Shown: piece by piece, positions 41,764 through 51,218 of the stretch
How the letters are laid out: the number at the start of each line of letters is the position of its first letter
How positions within the stretch are numbered: position 1 is the first letter of the stretch
Assembly: GCF_000733755.1 (NCBI RefSeq)
Contig: NZ_JPOF01000006.1
Span: 186,001-250,000 of the forward strand
Direction of reading: 5' to 3'
Source of the DNA: Lachnoclostridium phytofermentans
GTDB taxonomy: Bacteria; Bacillota; Clostridia; Lachnospirales; Lachnospiraceae
DNA length: 64,000 nucleotides
The notes under the pieces: generated by a model
The model's database searches: none
What the model was told of the DNA's origin: nothing
The model's input: only the letters and a program-made list of their open reading frames with translations
Position numbers and translations under genes: made by a program

Positions 41764-42336
41764 CTACGAACGTATTAAAACTGCACGGCAAGGTGCACCA
41801 TCTGCTCCACCTAAGTTTAGTGGCGCAGCAAAAAGAAAGTAATCTCCCTCCGGAACATTCGATAAATTTATTCCTTCCAATAATACGACCTCATTTGATA
41901 AAAGTTCAAGATGAACCTGCATTGGAGCATCCTCTGGACCTACTGTCTGTGATTCATTTCCAACTAACAGTACTCCAAAATGATTGAATTCCCTAGCTGC
42001 TTCATAAGATACTACTACATTTCCTTTTAATAGTATTCTATCCTTCCCTCTTAACATAATTCGTTGTACATCCTCACTAGTAAGTACACCTTTATGCTGC
42101 ACTACGGTACACTCCCCTATCATACGTGATAAATCAATTTGATCCACAGTTTTCCCACCATCGATAAAGTGATAAGGAGCGTCAATATGTGTTCCATTAT
42201 GTGCACACATGCGAAATACTGTTAAATTACAAACATCTCCTCGTTTTGTTTCCATTGTTCTTTCAAAACTAGGGGCCACATCGCCCGGAAATACACGACA
42301 AGAGAACAATTCCTGTGTAATATCATAGATTTCCAT
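41764..42336 (-). CDS. Cyclase-family protein (kynurenine-formamidase-like)
   Basis: A 190-residue metal-dependent hydrolase-like protein. MCAHNGTHIDAPYHFIDGGK carries the HxGTHxDxPxH metal-binding motif of the cyclase/arylformamidase family; DVCNLTVFRM and GDYFLFAAPLNLGGADGAPC are other family blocks. The substrate is unknown. GGGAGG lies 8 bases before the ATG. It is the first gene of the cyclase-hemerythrin-CE12 cluster; a TATAAT box lies near 42410 on the minus strand, in the gap 42337-42543. Confidence 0.88.
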   Translation of the reverse strand: MEIYDITQELFSCRVFPGDVAPSFERTMETKRGDVCNLTVFRMCAHNGTHIDAPYHFIDGGKTVDQIDLSRMIGECTVVQHKGVLTSEDVQRIMLRGKDRILLKGNVVVSYEAAREFNHFGVLLVGNESQTVGPEDAPMQVHLELLSNEVVLLEGINLSNVPEGDYFLFAAPLNLGGADGAPCRAVLIRS

Positions 42337-42543
42337 TGATCTTACCTCCCTTAAATCTTGAAAAATGCTTGTTTTTCCTGTTCAGATCTACTATCGTTTG
42401 AACGGTATTATAAAAAAGGAACAAATAAAGAAAGTTTCTTCGGATACTAATTCTTTATTGTCCCTCATATTATATCATATTTTGTTTTATTTACCATACT
42501 AAGCTGTAAGATTATTACTACCACACATAATTATGAAACCTAT

Positions 42544-43188
42544 TTATAACTGATTAGAAACCTCATCCTTTTGCAACCGCCCAAAGATTTTCCTATGAAG
42601 AATAAATACTTCAAGCGCTTCCCCATGATAGGCCTTTAAATGTTTTAAGATGACAAGGAACGCTATGAAAAAACATCCAGTAATGATTGACTTGACTTCT
42701 AATAATCGATAACAATAAAAGAAAAAGCATAAAAAGGTTACTACTGACCGATGCAAATGTGGACGTATAACAATAATTACAGAGAATAACAAATAAAAGA
42801 AAATCAACAAAAACAATGGTCTTACTTCTGGAATAATCCCTAGAAGAACGCCAAAGGAAACAGCGATTGCCTTACCTCCTTTTCCCTTATGGAATAAGGA
42901 ATAGGCATGACCTATTACAGGTGCTGCCATGACAAAGGAAAATCCATTGTTTGTAATATCCAGAACTTTAGAACTGAGATAAACAGGTAGCATTCCTTTC
43001 AATAGTTCACAAAGTAAGACTAGGCCCCCACATAAAACTCCGCCATATAAAAAAGCATTCGCAGTACCAGGATTACCATCCTCTCCTAGTTCTCGAACAT
43101 CAATACGTTTTAGAACCTTTGGAATCCAGTAAGCAAATAATATACTACCACTAAGGTATCCAAACAAACTACATATGAGAAATTTCAT
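42544..43188 (-). CDS. plsY: PlsY-type glycerol-3-phosphate acyltransferase
   Basis: A 214-residue membrane protein with about five to six hydrophobic segments. The three PlsY motifs are recognisable: GYLSGSILFAYW, GEDGNPGTANAF (GNPG-x2-N) with LLKGMLPVYL, and PVIGHAYSLFHKGKGGKA. It transfers acyl groups from acyl-phosphate to glycerol 3-phosphate. The start is set at the ATG at 43188 with GGAGAGG 6 bases upstream, which lies inside the 3' end of the glycosyltransferase gene. The C-terminal half is longer and less conserved than in canonical PlsY, so it may be a second, specialised copy. Confidence 0.82.
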   Translation of the reverse strand: MKFLICSLFGYLSGSILFAYWIPKVLKRIDVRELGEDGNPGTANAFLYGGVLCGGLVLLCELLKGMLPVYLSSKVLDITNNGFSFVMAAPVIGHAYSLFHKGKGGKAIAVSFGVLLGIIPEVRPLFLLIFFYLLFSVIIVIRPHLHRSVVTFLCFFFYCYRLLEVKSIITGCFFIAFLVILKHLKAYHGEALEVFILHRKIFGRLQKDEVSNQL

Positions 43189-44350
43189 TTGCATCCTCTC
43201 CACATAATTTTTTCATGAGATTATAAATATCCTCGCAAGCATTTGGTTTGGAATGTTTTTGTTGTGCCTTTAACATTCCTATCCTTCTTGACTCCTGTTT
43301 TATTAATAACTGACCTAGACTAATTTGAGATTTTAAGGAATGAGCAGATAGAGCCATCCCCTTACTAGCGAAAAACTCCATATTACTCGTTTCACAGCCT
43401 GGTATCGGGGCAGTATGCACAAGAGGCTTATTCTTAACAATAACCTCCGTGGAAGTTAATCCTCCTGGTTTTGTATAAACAACATCTGCTGCTTCCATAT
43501 ACAAAGCTACCTTATTCGTAAAACCAATAATGTGTATATTCTTATTATCACGGAAGCAACGTTTCAATATTCGAAACAATTTATAATTATTGCCACAGAT
43601 AACAACAATCTGTTCTCCATGCTTACAACTTCTATTTAATTCATACGTAAATAACTGAATCTTACCAAATCCCATGCTTCCACCCATTACTAAAAATAAG
43701 GATCGGTTGCTTGGGAGTTTTAGTCGTTCTTTTGCAGTTTTAGAGTTATTAATCTGTGTGATATTAGCGACAGAGAATTTCTTTTCATTCTTGATGCTAC
43801 AAAAAGCTTTTTTTACCGGTATCCCGAATGGATATAGCTTTTCTTTTTTGATTCCACGCAAAGAAAACTCTTCTAGTAAATCCTCATGAGGAATCACATA
43901 AGCATCACAATTAGTTTCCTCCCAGAAAGGGATGCAAGCATAATCTGTTGCAATGGCTAAAGTTTTACACTGAAGCATCTTCTTATTTTTCATATAAGTG
44001 ATCGTTTCTGCAGGGTATAGATGAGGCATTACTAAAATATCAACAGGATGTTTCTTTAAGTACTCATTTAAATGTCTTGCCATCAATGCATTTGCATAAT
44101 AGACAGGAGATTTATGACGATTACTACTTATCTTCATTCCTAGCTGATAGATAAATCCAAAGAAGTGTGGTGTTAATTTTGCTATAGAGATATAAGCTCC
44201 TCCTACAATACGAGAGGTTCTTTCACTGGATAGCTTCATAAAATCCATCATTTCTACTTCTACACCAGAATCCTTTAGATACTCTTCTAAAGCACGCCCC
44301 GCTGCATTATGCCCTTCTCCGGTATTACAAGAAAGAATTAATACTTTCAT
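43169..44350 (-). CDS. UgtP/MGDG-synthase-like glycosyltransferase
   Basis: A 393-residue GT28-type enzyme. The N-terminal domain begins MKVLILSCNTGEGHNAAGRA, the MGDG-synthase signature, and PVDILVMPHLYP lies in it; the C-terminal domain has LFLVMGGSMGFGKIQ, DVVYTKPGGLTSTEVI and PLVHTAPIPGCETSN, the nucleotide-sugar site. Enzymes of this group glycosylate diacylglycerol to membrane glycolipids (lipoteichoic-acid anchors). GGAGG lies 5 bases before the ATG at 44350. It overlaps the plsY gene by 20 bases, so the pair makes and glycosylates membrane lipid. Confidence 0.85.
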   Translation of the reverse strand: MKVLILSCNTGEGHNAAGRALEEYLKDSGVEVEMMDFMKLSSERTSRIVGGAYISIAKLTPHFFGFIYQLGMKISSNRHKSPVYYANALMARHLNEYLKKHPVDILVMPHLYPAETITYMKNKKMLQCKTLAIATDYACIPFWEETNCDAYVIPHEDLLEEFSLRGIKKEKLYPFGIPVKKAFCSIKNEKKFSVANITQINNSKTAKERLKLPSNRSLFLVMGGSMGFGKIQLFTYELNRSCKHGEQIVVICGNNYKLFRILKRCFRDNKNIHIIGFTNKVALYMEAADVVYTKPGGLTSTEVIVKNKPLVHTAPIPGCETSNMEFFASKGMALSAHSLKSQISLGQLLIKQESRRIGMLKAQQKHSKPNACEDIYNLMKKLCGEDANEISHM

Positions 44351-44424
44351 ATCAACCTCCATGACTGCGTAGATTGATTCACGCACTTTATCTTTAGTTT
44401 TATTAATTAATAAGTTTACACAAA

Positions 44425-44451
44425 AAGCGCTTACTTGTAAAGTAAACGCTT
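44425..44451 (-). terminator. Terminator at the end of the exopolysaccharide operon
   Basis: AAGCGCTTACTT (44425-44436) and AAGTAAACGCTT (44440-44451) pair with one mismatch; TTTTGTG follows on the minus strand. The stem overlaps the stop codon of the DHHW gene by two bases. Confidence 0.75.
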
Positions 44452-45655
44452 AGTGAAATCGAAAGTTGTAAAATGCATTTGTCATGTTACCTGGGTAAGC
44501 AAAAACCATAACGTAATCATACTCGCCCTGCTCTATTAACTCGGTAATATTTCCATCAAATTCATAAGGATAAATCAAGTCCATTTCCTTACATACCGAT
44601 GCAAAAAAAGTTAAAGGCACACAAGAAAAGGAATCTCGGATTGCTAACACTTTTGGTCCATCCACATTTAGTACATTACTGATTTTCCCATATGGATATG
44701 CAACTCCTTTTTGATATATACCATAGTAGTCTTTCTCATATATAGTCATTTCTTTTTTTATCTGTGAGGTATCAATAATCACATCTTCCATCAGACCTGT
44801 AGCATAATAATCATAAGATGGGATCGTAAAGGTAAAGAGAGTTGAAAAATTAGGATAAATTAAGATAAAATCATCTAATCCACTGTAAGTTACCCCTGTT
44901 TTTCTCCCCTGAGACCCTAAAAAAATATTTTGATACAATAAATGACTATAATTCGTTCGATCTGTAAAAAATCGATTCTTATCAAGTGAAATATTATAGT
45001 GCTTTTCCATCTGCCAGACCAATTGTTGAAAAACAACAAAAGAAGCCTGTGTTGTCCAATGATGGTCTGTCATATAAAATATATCCTCTAATTTTGAATT
45101 ACTTTTCTCGAATACGGAACGTAATTCCACAAAAAAGATTCCTTTTTTCCTTAATAGTTCCTCAAAATAATCAATATTCTCATTCGTATAATTATATGGA
45201 TATCCCTTTCTATAATGGGAAACTCCATTAAGAAATTTATCAGGTGGGGACACAACCAAAAATTCTGCTCCAGAGTTACTTGCAATATTGCGAATTTTGT
45301 CAATCGTATCTACAATACTATTTATTTCATAAGAAACACCTGTTCCAAAGTAAGTATTATATAATACTCCTTCATGATCCTTCACGATACTAAAGTTATC
45401 TACCTCATATTTACCCAGCAAAAGTTGTATACTACCATAAGCTTCAATGAACGAATATTTAGATAAGATATTTTCATCTAAAGCAGTCTCTATTACTCCT
45501 CTATATTCCTTCGACAATGTGTTTGTGATGTTCGTCTTTTCCACCTGGCTTTTAATATTGTCATAATTTAAAGAAAAGTTGAGGATAGAAAAGAGAATTA
45601 GAATTACCAAAAATAAAACGCAAGCAATTCGTTTTTTCATAAAATACGTTTTCAT
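44450..45655 (-). CDS. DHHW/AlgX-like protein for exopolysaccharide O-acetylation
   Basis: About 401 residues. An N-terminal membrane anchor (RIACVLFLVILILFSILNF) is followed by an extracytoplasmic SGNH-like domain. IFYMTDHHWTTQASFVVF is the DHHW motif of AlgX/AlgJ relatives, EFLVVSPPDKFLNG precedes it, and VLAIRDSFSCVPLTFFA holds the Ser. Such proteins take acetyl groups passed out by an MBOAT protein and place them on an exopolysaccharide. The ATG at 45655 has GAGG 6 bases upstream. It is the last gene of the synthase-MBOAT-DHHW operon. Confidence 0.82.
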   Translation of the reverse strand: MKTYFMKKRIACVLFLVILILFSILNFSLNYDNIKSQVEKTNITNTLSKEYRGVIETALDENILSKYSFIEAYGSIQLLLGKYEVDNFSIVKDHEGVLYNTYFGTGVSYEINSIVDTIDKIRNIASNSGAEFLVVSPPDKFLNGVSHYRKGYPYNYTNENIDYFEELLRKKGIFFVELRSVFEKSNSKLEDIFYMTDHHWTTQASFVVFQQLVWQMEKHYNISLDKNRFFTDRTNYSHLLYQNIFLGSQGRKTGVTYSGLDDFILIYPNFSTLFTFTIPSYDYYATGLMEDVIIDTSQIKKEMTIYEKDYYGIYQKGVAYPYGKISNVLNVDGPKVLAIRDSFSCVPLTFFASVCKEMDLIYPYEFDGNITELIEQGEYDYVMVFAYPGNMTNAFYNFRFH

Positions 45656-45819
45656 TCTAACCTCATTTCCTGCGCCTTTTAAACGCATTTCATTATTTCC
45701 TCTTCACATTGACTTGCTAATACTTTAACTTATATATCAAGGAACTAAATGAGGCTTAAACAACAGCTTCCTTGCTATCTATCACATGATATCTATATAG
45801 AACACGTTTCCTTATAATT

Positions 45820-47274
45820 TTAAAAATTAAAGTAAATGAATGGATTATAGCTTCCTTTTACTAAAAACGATACACATACAAAGAAAATAATTAGCAAGAC
45901 GAAAGGATAACACATACTAACTAGTTTCGTTATAACCTTGGATGGATGGTAGAACAAGTGTTGATTCATATTTCTCGCAATTGGGGTAGAAAAAAGAATT
46001 GCAACGATAAAATAAATCCAGTATTCTCTTAGAAATACACCAGCTTCTGCAGAATATAACTGGTTTTGATTTAATCCAAACATATTGCTAATATAGTTCC
46101 CTGCTAATAACAAGTTCTCGGATCGAAATAATACCCATCCTAAATTAACTAAAAATAACGTAAAGACTCTTCGAAGAAAAATATTATGACTCTTTTTATC
46201 TACTTCAAATAGACGTTCTAAGAATATGACTGCGAAATTCAATAAGCCCCACATCCAAAATGTCCATTCCGCACCATGCCATACCCCTGTTAAAACCCAT
46301 ACAACAAGCATATTACGAATCATAATATCTTTATTTTCCACTCTGGAGCCACCCAGTGGAAAGTAAACATAATCTTTAAACCAAGTAGTAAGTGAAATAT
46401 GCCATCTTCTCCAAAACTCAGTAACTGACTTTGAGATATAGGGATAATTAAAATTTTCTTCGAATTTAAATCCGAACATAAGTCCTAAACCAATTGCCAT
46501 ATCAGAATATGCAGAAAAATCGAAGTAAATCTGTAATGTATATGCAATGGAGCCAATCCATGCTAAGGCTACTGATACCTCGGTCGCATTATTTAATCGA
46601 TAGATATGATCTGCTACAATAGCCATCTGATTCGCAATTAGAGTCTTTTTCGCAAGGCCTATTACAAAACGACAGCATCCTACACTTAATTTGTCCCATG
46701 TACTTCTTCTACTTTTGATTTGTTCTGCAATTGAATTATAACGTACAATGGGACCTGCAATTAGCTGTGGAAAGAATGCAATATATAATCCAACATAAAA
46801 AGGATTCTTTTGAGCTGGCGCATCGCCCCTTGCTACATCTACCACATAGGAGATTGCTTGAAAAGTAAAGAATGATATACCAAGTGGTAATATAATCTGA
46901 GGAATGACTAGATCAGTATCCCAAAACTGCGAGATATTCTTTAAAACAAAAGTAAAGTACTTATAATAAAATAAGAAACTAAGATTAAATAAACACATAA
47001 AGACAAGAGTAATCTGTTTCCATTTCTTATAATCACTATTCTTGTCCTCTTCCTCTTTCTTTCTAAATATCTCGACGAGATATCCAAATAAGGTATTTGC
47101 AAGAATGGAAGCTAATAATAAAAGGATATATCGAAGCTCTCCCCATGCATAAAAAAATAGACTAGCAAAAAATAATAACATATTTTGAGCTAGTCGACTA
47201 AAACTTAGCAGATAATACAATATTAAAACGATAGGAAAGAAATAAAATAGAAAAATCACACTGGAAAATAGCAT
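45820..47274 (-). CDS. MBOAT O-acyltransferase (AlgI/DltB-like)
   Basis: A 484-residue membrane protein with about eleven hydrophobic segments. YPYISKSVTEFWRRWHISLT and WFKDYVYFPLGGSR are AlgI signatures; VLTGVWHGAEWTFWMWG supplies the catalytic His. It moves acetyl groups across the membrane for polysaccharide modification. The start is the ATG at 47274 with GAGGTGG 6 bases upstream. It lies between the glycan synthase and the DHHW gene in one operon. The 165 bases to the next gene show no terminator. Confidence 0.9.
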   Translation of the reverse strand: MLFSSVIFLFYFFPIVLILYYLLSFSRLAQNMLLFFASLFFYAWGELRYILLLLASILANTLFGYLVEIFRKKEEEDKNSDYKKWKQITLVFMCLFNLSFLFYYKYFTFVLKNISQFWDTDLVIPQIILPLGISFFTFQAISYVVDVARGDAPAQKNPFYVGLYIAFFPQLIAGPIVRYNSIAEQIKSRRSTWDKLSVGCCRFVIGLAKKTLIANQMAIVADHIYRLNNATEVSVALAWIGSIAYTLQIYFDFSAYSDMAIGLGLMFGFKFEENFNYPYISKSVTEFWRRWHISLTTWFKDYVYFPLGGSRVENKDIMIRNMLVVWVLTGVWHGAEWTFWMWGLLNFAVIFLERLFEVDKKSHNIFLRRVFTLFLVNLGWVLFRSENLLLAGNYISNMFGLNQNQLYSAEAGVFLREYWIYFIVAILFSTPIARNMNQHLFYHPSKVITKLVSMCYPFVLLIIFFVCVSFLVKGSYNPFIYFNF

Positions 47275-47336
47275 TAAAATCCACCTCATAATTTCTCATA
47301 TTAGTATTTCTGTTCCTACTCTTTTCATACACTATT

Positions 47337-49667
47337 TTAGATAAAATCAATCTCTTGGAAATATTCTTCTTTCTTTTTCTGTATTGAGATTATTCTCTCG
47401 CTTTCTATGATTTGATTTTCATACAACGATTTTATCAACAGATGTAGTTTTGGTGACTTTCCTAAGTCTTTATTATTTAAGATGTAAAACAAGTGTGATT
47501 CCTCATGCCCCTTCGAATAACTACGTATAAATTCTATCTGAAACAATAACTCTGGATAACTTTTATGAAAGATTACTAGATCATCCCTTACTTCTATATT
47601 GGGATTTGTTATAACCAAATACTCATAGTTAAAACTAGTAACCTTAAGAATATTACCTGTAGTAGTTAGAAAATCCTCATTCATAGAGATTCTTGGTAAC
47701 TTACGATTGGAATAGATTTCTTTTCTTTTTCTATGATTGATATTACTTTGTAAATCTTCAAAGAAACTGCTCTTCTTACTTACCGTTGTAGGCATTGGAG
47801 GTATTCGGTCATATAAAAGGGTGTAAAGAGAATATAAGTTTTCTTCTGATACGTCTTCAAAGGAAAATGCAAAGCGATAACCTTCCTTTTCTTTTTTTAC
47901 ATGAACTACTTTAGCTTTTAGATAGCAATTCTGCCCACCATATGAAATAATCAAAGTATGAATATCACTTGGAGAGATATTATATGGAAAATCACATAGA
48001 ACAGCACAGCCACTCTCGGAGATATCCAAACTCATTCCATCAATCTCCTGATCCTTGGTTTTAATTGTTATCTTCTCTCTTATCTGAATTCGCTCGCTTT
48101 CTCGGTTTACTTTTCTACCAAGCATGAAATAAATAGACATTAATACATAATACCCATTTACAATCAACCAGAAAAGAAGGATAAGATAACCAATCTGCCC
48201 CAAAAAGATTATATTTTTCAAGCAACGAATCACTCCAACCATAGTCAAACCCAATAGAAAGAGAAAGATAATAAAATACCTTCTAGTAAAGCGTTTTTGT
48301 GAATCACTCGCTACATTCTTTCTATCTTTGTTCGTAACATGAAATACATTATTACTGATACCAAATGTCTCAAGAATTACTGTCGGAATTAAATATGGGA
48401 ACATTATCGTATCATAGAGATTACTTAATCTTGAAGTACGGATCTCTCCATTCATTTTTTTTAATAAACCGTTATATAAAAGTAGCTGCGGGAGCCAAAA
48501 TATCACTAGTTCTAGGAAACCACTGTCTAAGATTCGGATATGAAATACAGTATATAAGATTGGTGCTAAGATAAACATACCTCTTCTTAATGGAGAATAC
48601 CAATAAAGCACCGAATAGAAATAACTTCTCTTTTGTTTCCTAGTCAATCCTTTTAATTTATGAACTTTTAATCTCCGAAAGGTTTGAATGCAACCCCTTG
48701 CCCATCTCTCTCGCTGCTTACATAAACTATCTATTTCTGTTGGTGATAATCCATTTGCATGAACCTCTGAGATTGCATAACAACGATATCCTTTACTTTG
48801 AATCAATAATCCTGTCGCTAAATCCTCTGTGATTGACTCAGTGTAAAATCCTCCAACCTCTAATAAGGCTTGTCTTGATAAGATAGTGTTGGAACCACCA
48901 TAAATTGCTGTGTTATTTGCATTTCTTGTTAATTGTACCTGGCGAAAGAAAAAGTTCTGTTCATTCGGTACCTTTCCTTCAGAATAAAGATTATATTGAA
49001 ACAAATCTGCATTATAAAAGCTTTGAGGACTCTGAACAAAGCCAACTTTTTGCTCGTTTATTTCTTCTTCACTAACCTGATCTTTTTTTCTCCATACCCC
49101 ATCCACTTTTTCATAAAAAGGTAGAAAAAAATACGGAACTAAGGAAATCAAAAAATCACTCATTGGAATCATGTCCGCATCAAATGTAGCGACTAACGGA
49201 GAAGATGTATATTCCAATGCGTGATTGTAGTTACCTGCCTTTGCATGTTTATGTTCTTCTCTTTTTAGATAACCTACTTTCATATGTTTTGCAAGAGATT
49301 CTATCTCTTCTCTGCTTCCATCATCACAGATGTAAATATGAACCTTATTTTTATCAGGATAATCCATAGATAAACATCCATGAATCGTCTTTCGCAATAA
49401 ATCTGCTGGCTCATTATAAGTAGCGATAAAAACATCGACATCTGGATAATCATCTTCTTTCATACTAGGTCTTTCTGGTTCAACATAATATCCAACATAG
49501 ATTTGATAAGTTTCTAAAAAACCAATCAATTCAGATATTAATAATAGACATCCAAAAAACAATGGTAGAAATCCATAGGAGAATGGAAGGGTAAAGAAGA
49601 TACGCCATATCACATATACGATGGTTACTGCGAAGGTGAGATACGCTAACCATTTTGTTTTTTTCAT
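47337..49667 (-). CDS. BcsA-like processive glycosyltransferase with PilZ domain
   Basis: A 776-residue membrane synthase. Two N-terminal membrane segments precede a GT2 domain with DVDVFIATYNEP (about residue 78), ATFDADMIP (165), TEDLATGLL (285) and QRERWARG (320), the D,D,D,QxxRW pattern of cellulose-type synthases. A bundle of membrane segments follows, then a PilZ domain (about 530-640) with RESERIQIREKITIK and DISESGCAVLC, the RxxxR and DxSxxG c-di-GMP-binding motifs. The last 120 residues are of unknown type. The product is probably a cellulose-like beta-glucan. The ATG at 49667 has GGAGG 5 bases upstream. No BcsB, BcsC or BcsZ gene lies nearby. Confidence 0.9.
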   Translation of the reverse strand: MKKTKWLAYLTFAVTIVYVIWRIFFTLPFSYGFLPLFFGCLLLISELIGFLETYQIYVGYYVEPERPSMKEDDYPDVDVFIATYNEPADLLRKTIHGCLSMDYPDKNKVHIYICDDGSREEIESLAKHMKVGYLKREEHKHAKAGNYNHALEYTSSPLVATFDADMIPMSDFLISLVPYFFLPFYEKVDGVWRKKDQVSEEEINEQKVGFVQSPQSFYNADLFQYNLYSEGKVPNEQNFFFRQVQLTRNANNTAIYGGSNTILSRQALLEVGGFYTESITEDLATGLLIQSKGYRCYAISEVHANGLSPTEIDSLCKQRERWARGCIQTFRRLKVHKLKGLTRKQKRSYFYSVLYWYSPLRRGMFILAPILYTVFHIRILDSGFLELVIFWLPQLLLYNGLLKKMNGEIRTSRLSNLYDTIMFPYLIPTVILETFGISNNVFHVTNKDRKNVASDSQKRFTRRYFIIFLFLLGLTMVGVIRCLKNIIFLGQIGYLILLFWLIVNGYYVLMSIYFMLGRKVNRESERIQIREKITIKTKDQEIDGMSLDISESGCAVLCDFPYNISPSDIHTLIISYGGQNCYLKAKVVHVKKEKEGYRFAFSFEDVSEENLYSLYTLLYDRIPPMPTTVSKKSSFFEDLQSNINHRKRKEIYSNRKLPRISMNEDFLTTTGNILKVTSFNYEYLVITNPNIEVRDDLVIFHKSYPELLFQIEFIRSYSKGHEESHLFYILNNKDLGKSPKLHLLIKSLYENQIIESERIISIQKKKEEYFQEIDFI

Positions 49668-49691
49668 ACAAACCTCCACTTAGGAAGAAAA

Positions 49692-49729
49692 GAGTTCAAA
49701 CTGTCTCTATCCTATCACAGCCTGAACTC
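49692..49729 (-). terminator. Terminator downstream of the DUF6143-like pair
   Basis: GAGTTCAAACTGT (49692-49704) and ACAGCCTGAACTC (49717-49729) pair at 11 of 13 positions; TTTTCTTCC follows on the minus strand. It separates the small genes upstream from the exopolysaccharide operon. Confidence 0.6.
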
Positions 49730-49802
49730 TAATGAACTTATTTACCTTGCTTATTTTATAGAAAACTGATATAAGTGTCAATCTGTACTATTTACCATCA
49801 TG

Positions 49803-50393
49803 TTATGTAATCTCTGTCCAATGGAATGTGACAGAGATTACGGTTTGTGGTTGTTGATTTACAATATGAAAAACATAAGCAAGATTCGTACCAGGAGTTA
49901 GTACCATCCCCTTTAGAAAAGGATCATCCATGGACTGATAGGAATTAATTGTTGAGGACAAAAAACAATAATCTTTATGATAAGCCAAATTTTCATGAGA
50001 AAGCAGTTTGCCAAAAGGTTCCTGAGGATAATTACTTAAATCTTTTGGTGCATATTGATTGCTTTGAGAAGCATCCACTGGCACTTCAACATTATGGAAT
50101 ACTTCAACACTAAGAATTGCGTCTGAATAATTATGATAGATTATCTTCTCTACACATAGTTTGGTATTGGAATCTTCTGGATTAGCTAAAATAATAGCTC
50201 CTGCTCCTTCTCGTAAAAAGGAAATAATTTTTGAAGTCCCTATGTAATCATATTGATATGCCTGTTGATTAAGAGGCATTTTTGCTTCCATTTCTTTGGT
50301 ACCAAATTCCTCCATCCATTGTATGATTAAATCATCTTGATTCTCTCCATACTCTCCATAAGAAGAATTCTTATCATATATATTATCTTCCAT
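49803..50393 (-). CDS. DUF6143-like protein, second copy
   Basis: A 196-residue protein without signal peptide. After an acidic, low-complexity N-terminus (YDKNSSYGEYGENQDDL) it contains an all-beta region: GAGAIILANPEDSNTKLCVE, IIYHNYSDAILSVEVFHN, and a closing VLTPGTNLAYVFHIVNQQPQ then VISVTFHWTE. The gene upstream has the same order of blocks (VRICNPSVSKKDMILDKLSY, LVLTPGTEWVYQFRILNQVT, RMGVRWWE), so they are tandem paralogues of the DUF6143 type; function is unknown. The ATG at 50393 lies 4 bases after the stop of the upstream gene. Confidence 0.65.
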   Translation of the reverse strand: MEDNIYDKNSSYGEYGENQDDLIIQWMEEFGTKEMEAKMPLNQQAYQYDYIGTSKIISFLREGAGAIILANPEDSNTKLCVEKIIYHNYSDAILSVEVFHNVEVPVDASQSNQYAPKDLSNYPQEPFGKLLSHENLAYHKDYCFLSSTINSYQSMDDPFLKGMVLTPGTNLAYVFHIVNQQPQTVISVTFHWTEIT

Positions 50394-50397
50394 GACC

Positions 50398-50937
50398 TCA
50401 CCTTTCCCACCAACGAACTCCCATACGAATACAAGCATCTGTTACCTGATTCAGTATACGAAATTGGTATACCCATTCAGTTCCGGGAGTTAAGACAAGT
50501 GGCTTCCCTAATTCTTCATAAACAGTCTGATGCTTCGGTATAATATACTGATATAAGAGCAATCCATCCAATAAAGTTAGATTTCTACCAAATGTAATTT
50601 CACATAAACTAATCTGTTTTTCAAACGATAAGGGACTTTCAATTTGAATCTCGTGAGTCAAGAGTTCACCTTCTAGCTTTGCAAAAATATAAGCATCTAC
50701 CCCTATAATTGCGTAGCTATAATTTATGTAACTAAGCTTATCCAATATCATGTCTTTCTTGGAAACGCTTGGATTACAGATTCTTACTTCTCCTAATCCA
50801 TCCTTGCTAAAATTCAAATAATCCGTAGATGCGAGAAAATAATGATTCTTTGACTTCTTGTCGTTTGAAGCATCCTGCGGATTATACACCTTACGTTGTT
50901 CTTCCCATTCTTTCATACTCCTACGGACCTCCGGCAT
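50398..50937 (-). CDS. DUF6143-like protein, first copy
   Basis: A 179-residue protein with HYFLASTDYLNFSKDGLGEV and VRICNPSVSKKDM near the middle and PGTEWVYQFRILNQVTDACI at the end, blocks shared with the downstream paralogue. It is predicted all-beta, with no signal or membrane segment. Similar blocks appear in proteins of sporulating clostridia, but no function is established from what I see. Two starts are possible: 50937, or an ATG at 50916 with AGGAG upstream. The pair forms an operon that begins near a 17-base palindrome at 50972. Confidence 0.65.
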   Translation of the reverse strand: MPEVRRSMKEWEEQRKVYNPQDASNDKKSKNHYFLASTDYLNFSKDGLGEVRICNPSVSKKDMILDKLSYINYSYAIIGVDAYIFAKLEGELLTHEIQIESPLSFEKQISLCEITFGRNLTLLDGLLLYQYIIPKHQTVYEELGKPLVLTPGTEWVYQFRILNQVTDACIRMGVRWWER

Positions 50938-50971
50938 CTACATCTCATCCCATACTTCACTATTATATATT

Positions 50972-50988
50972 TTATGCGAGTCGCATAA
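50972..50988. promoter_or_regulatory. Perfect 17-base palindrome upstream of the DUF6143-like operon
   Basis: TTATGCGAGTCGCATAA is a perfect 8-bp dyad about a central G, 35 bases upstream of the DUF6143-like operon and 231 bases from the divergent Big_2 gene. It has the shape of a repressor or activator site. Confidence 0.4.
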
Positions 50989-51218
50989 TGAATATGATAA
51001 TTCACATTTCCCCAGTTCATAACATTCTTACTTTGCATCAATCATCTTCAACGTGATTTTTTCATGATTCTTTTCTTTATTCCCAGTCCATTCCGATTTA
51101 AATATAGTAAAAGCCAAATCATATAACATAATTTGACATTTTTATTGTTCTATGATAAGCTAGCTTTAGGTTTGCATTTCTAACTTGCATTATTCTCCTT
51201 ATCTTATGGAGGATATCT

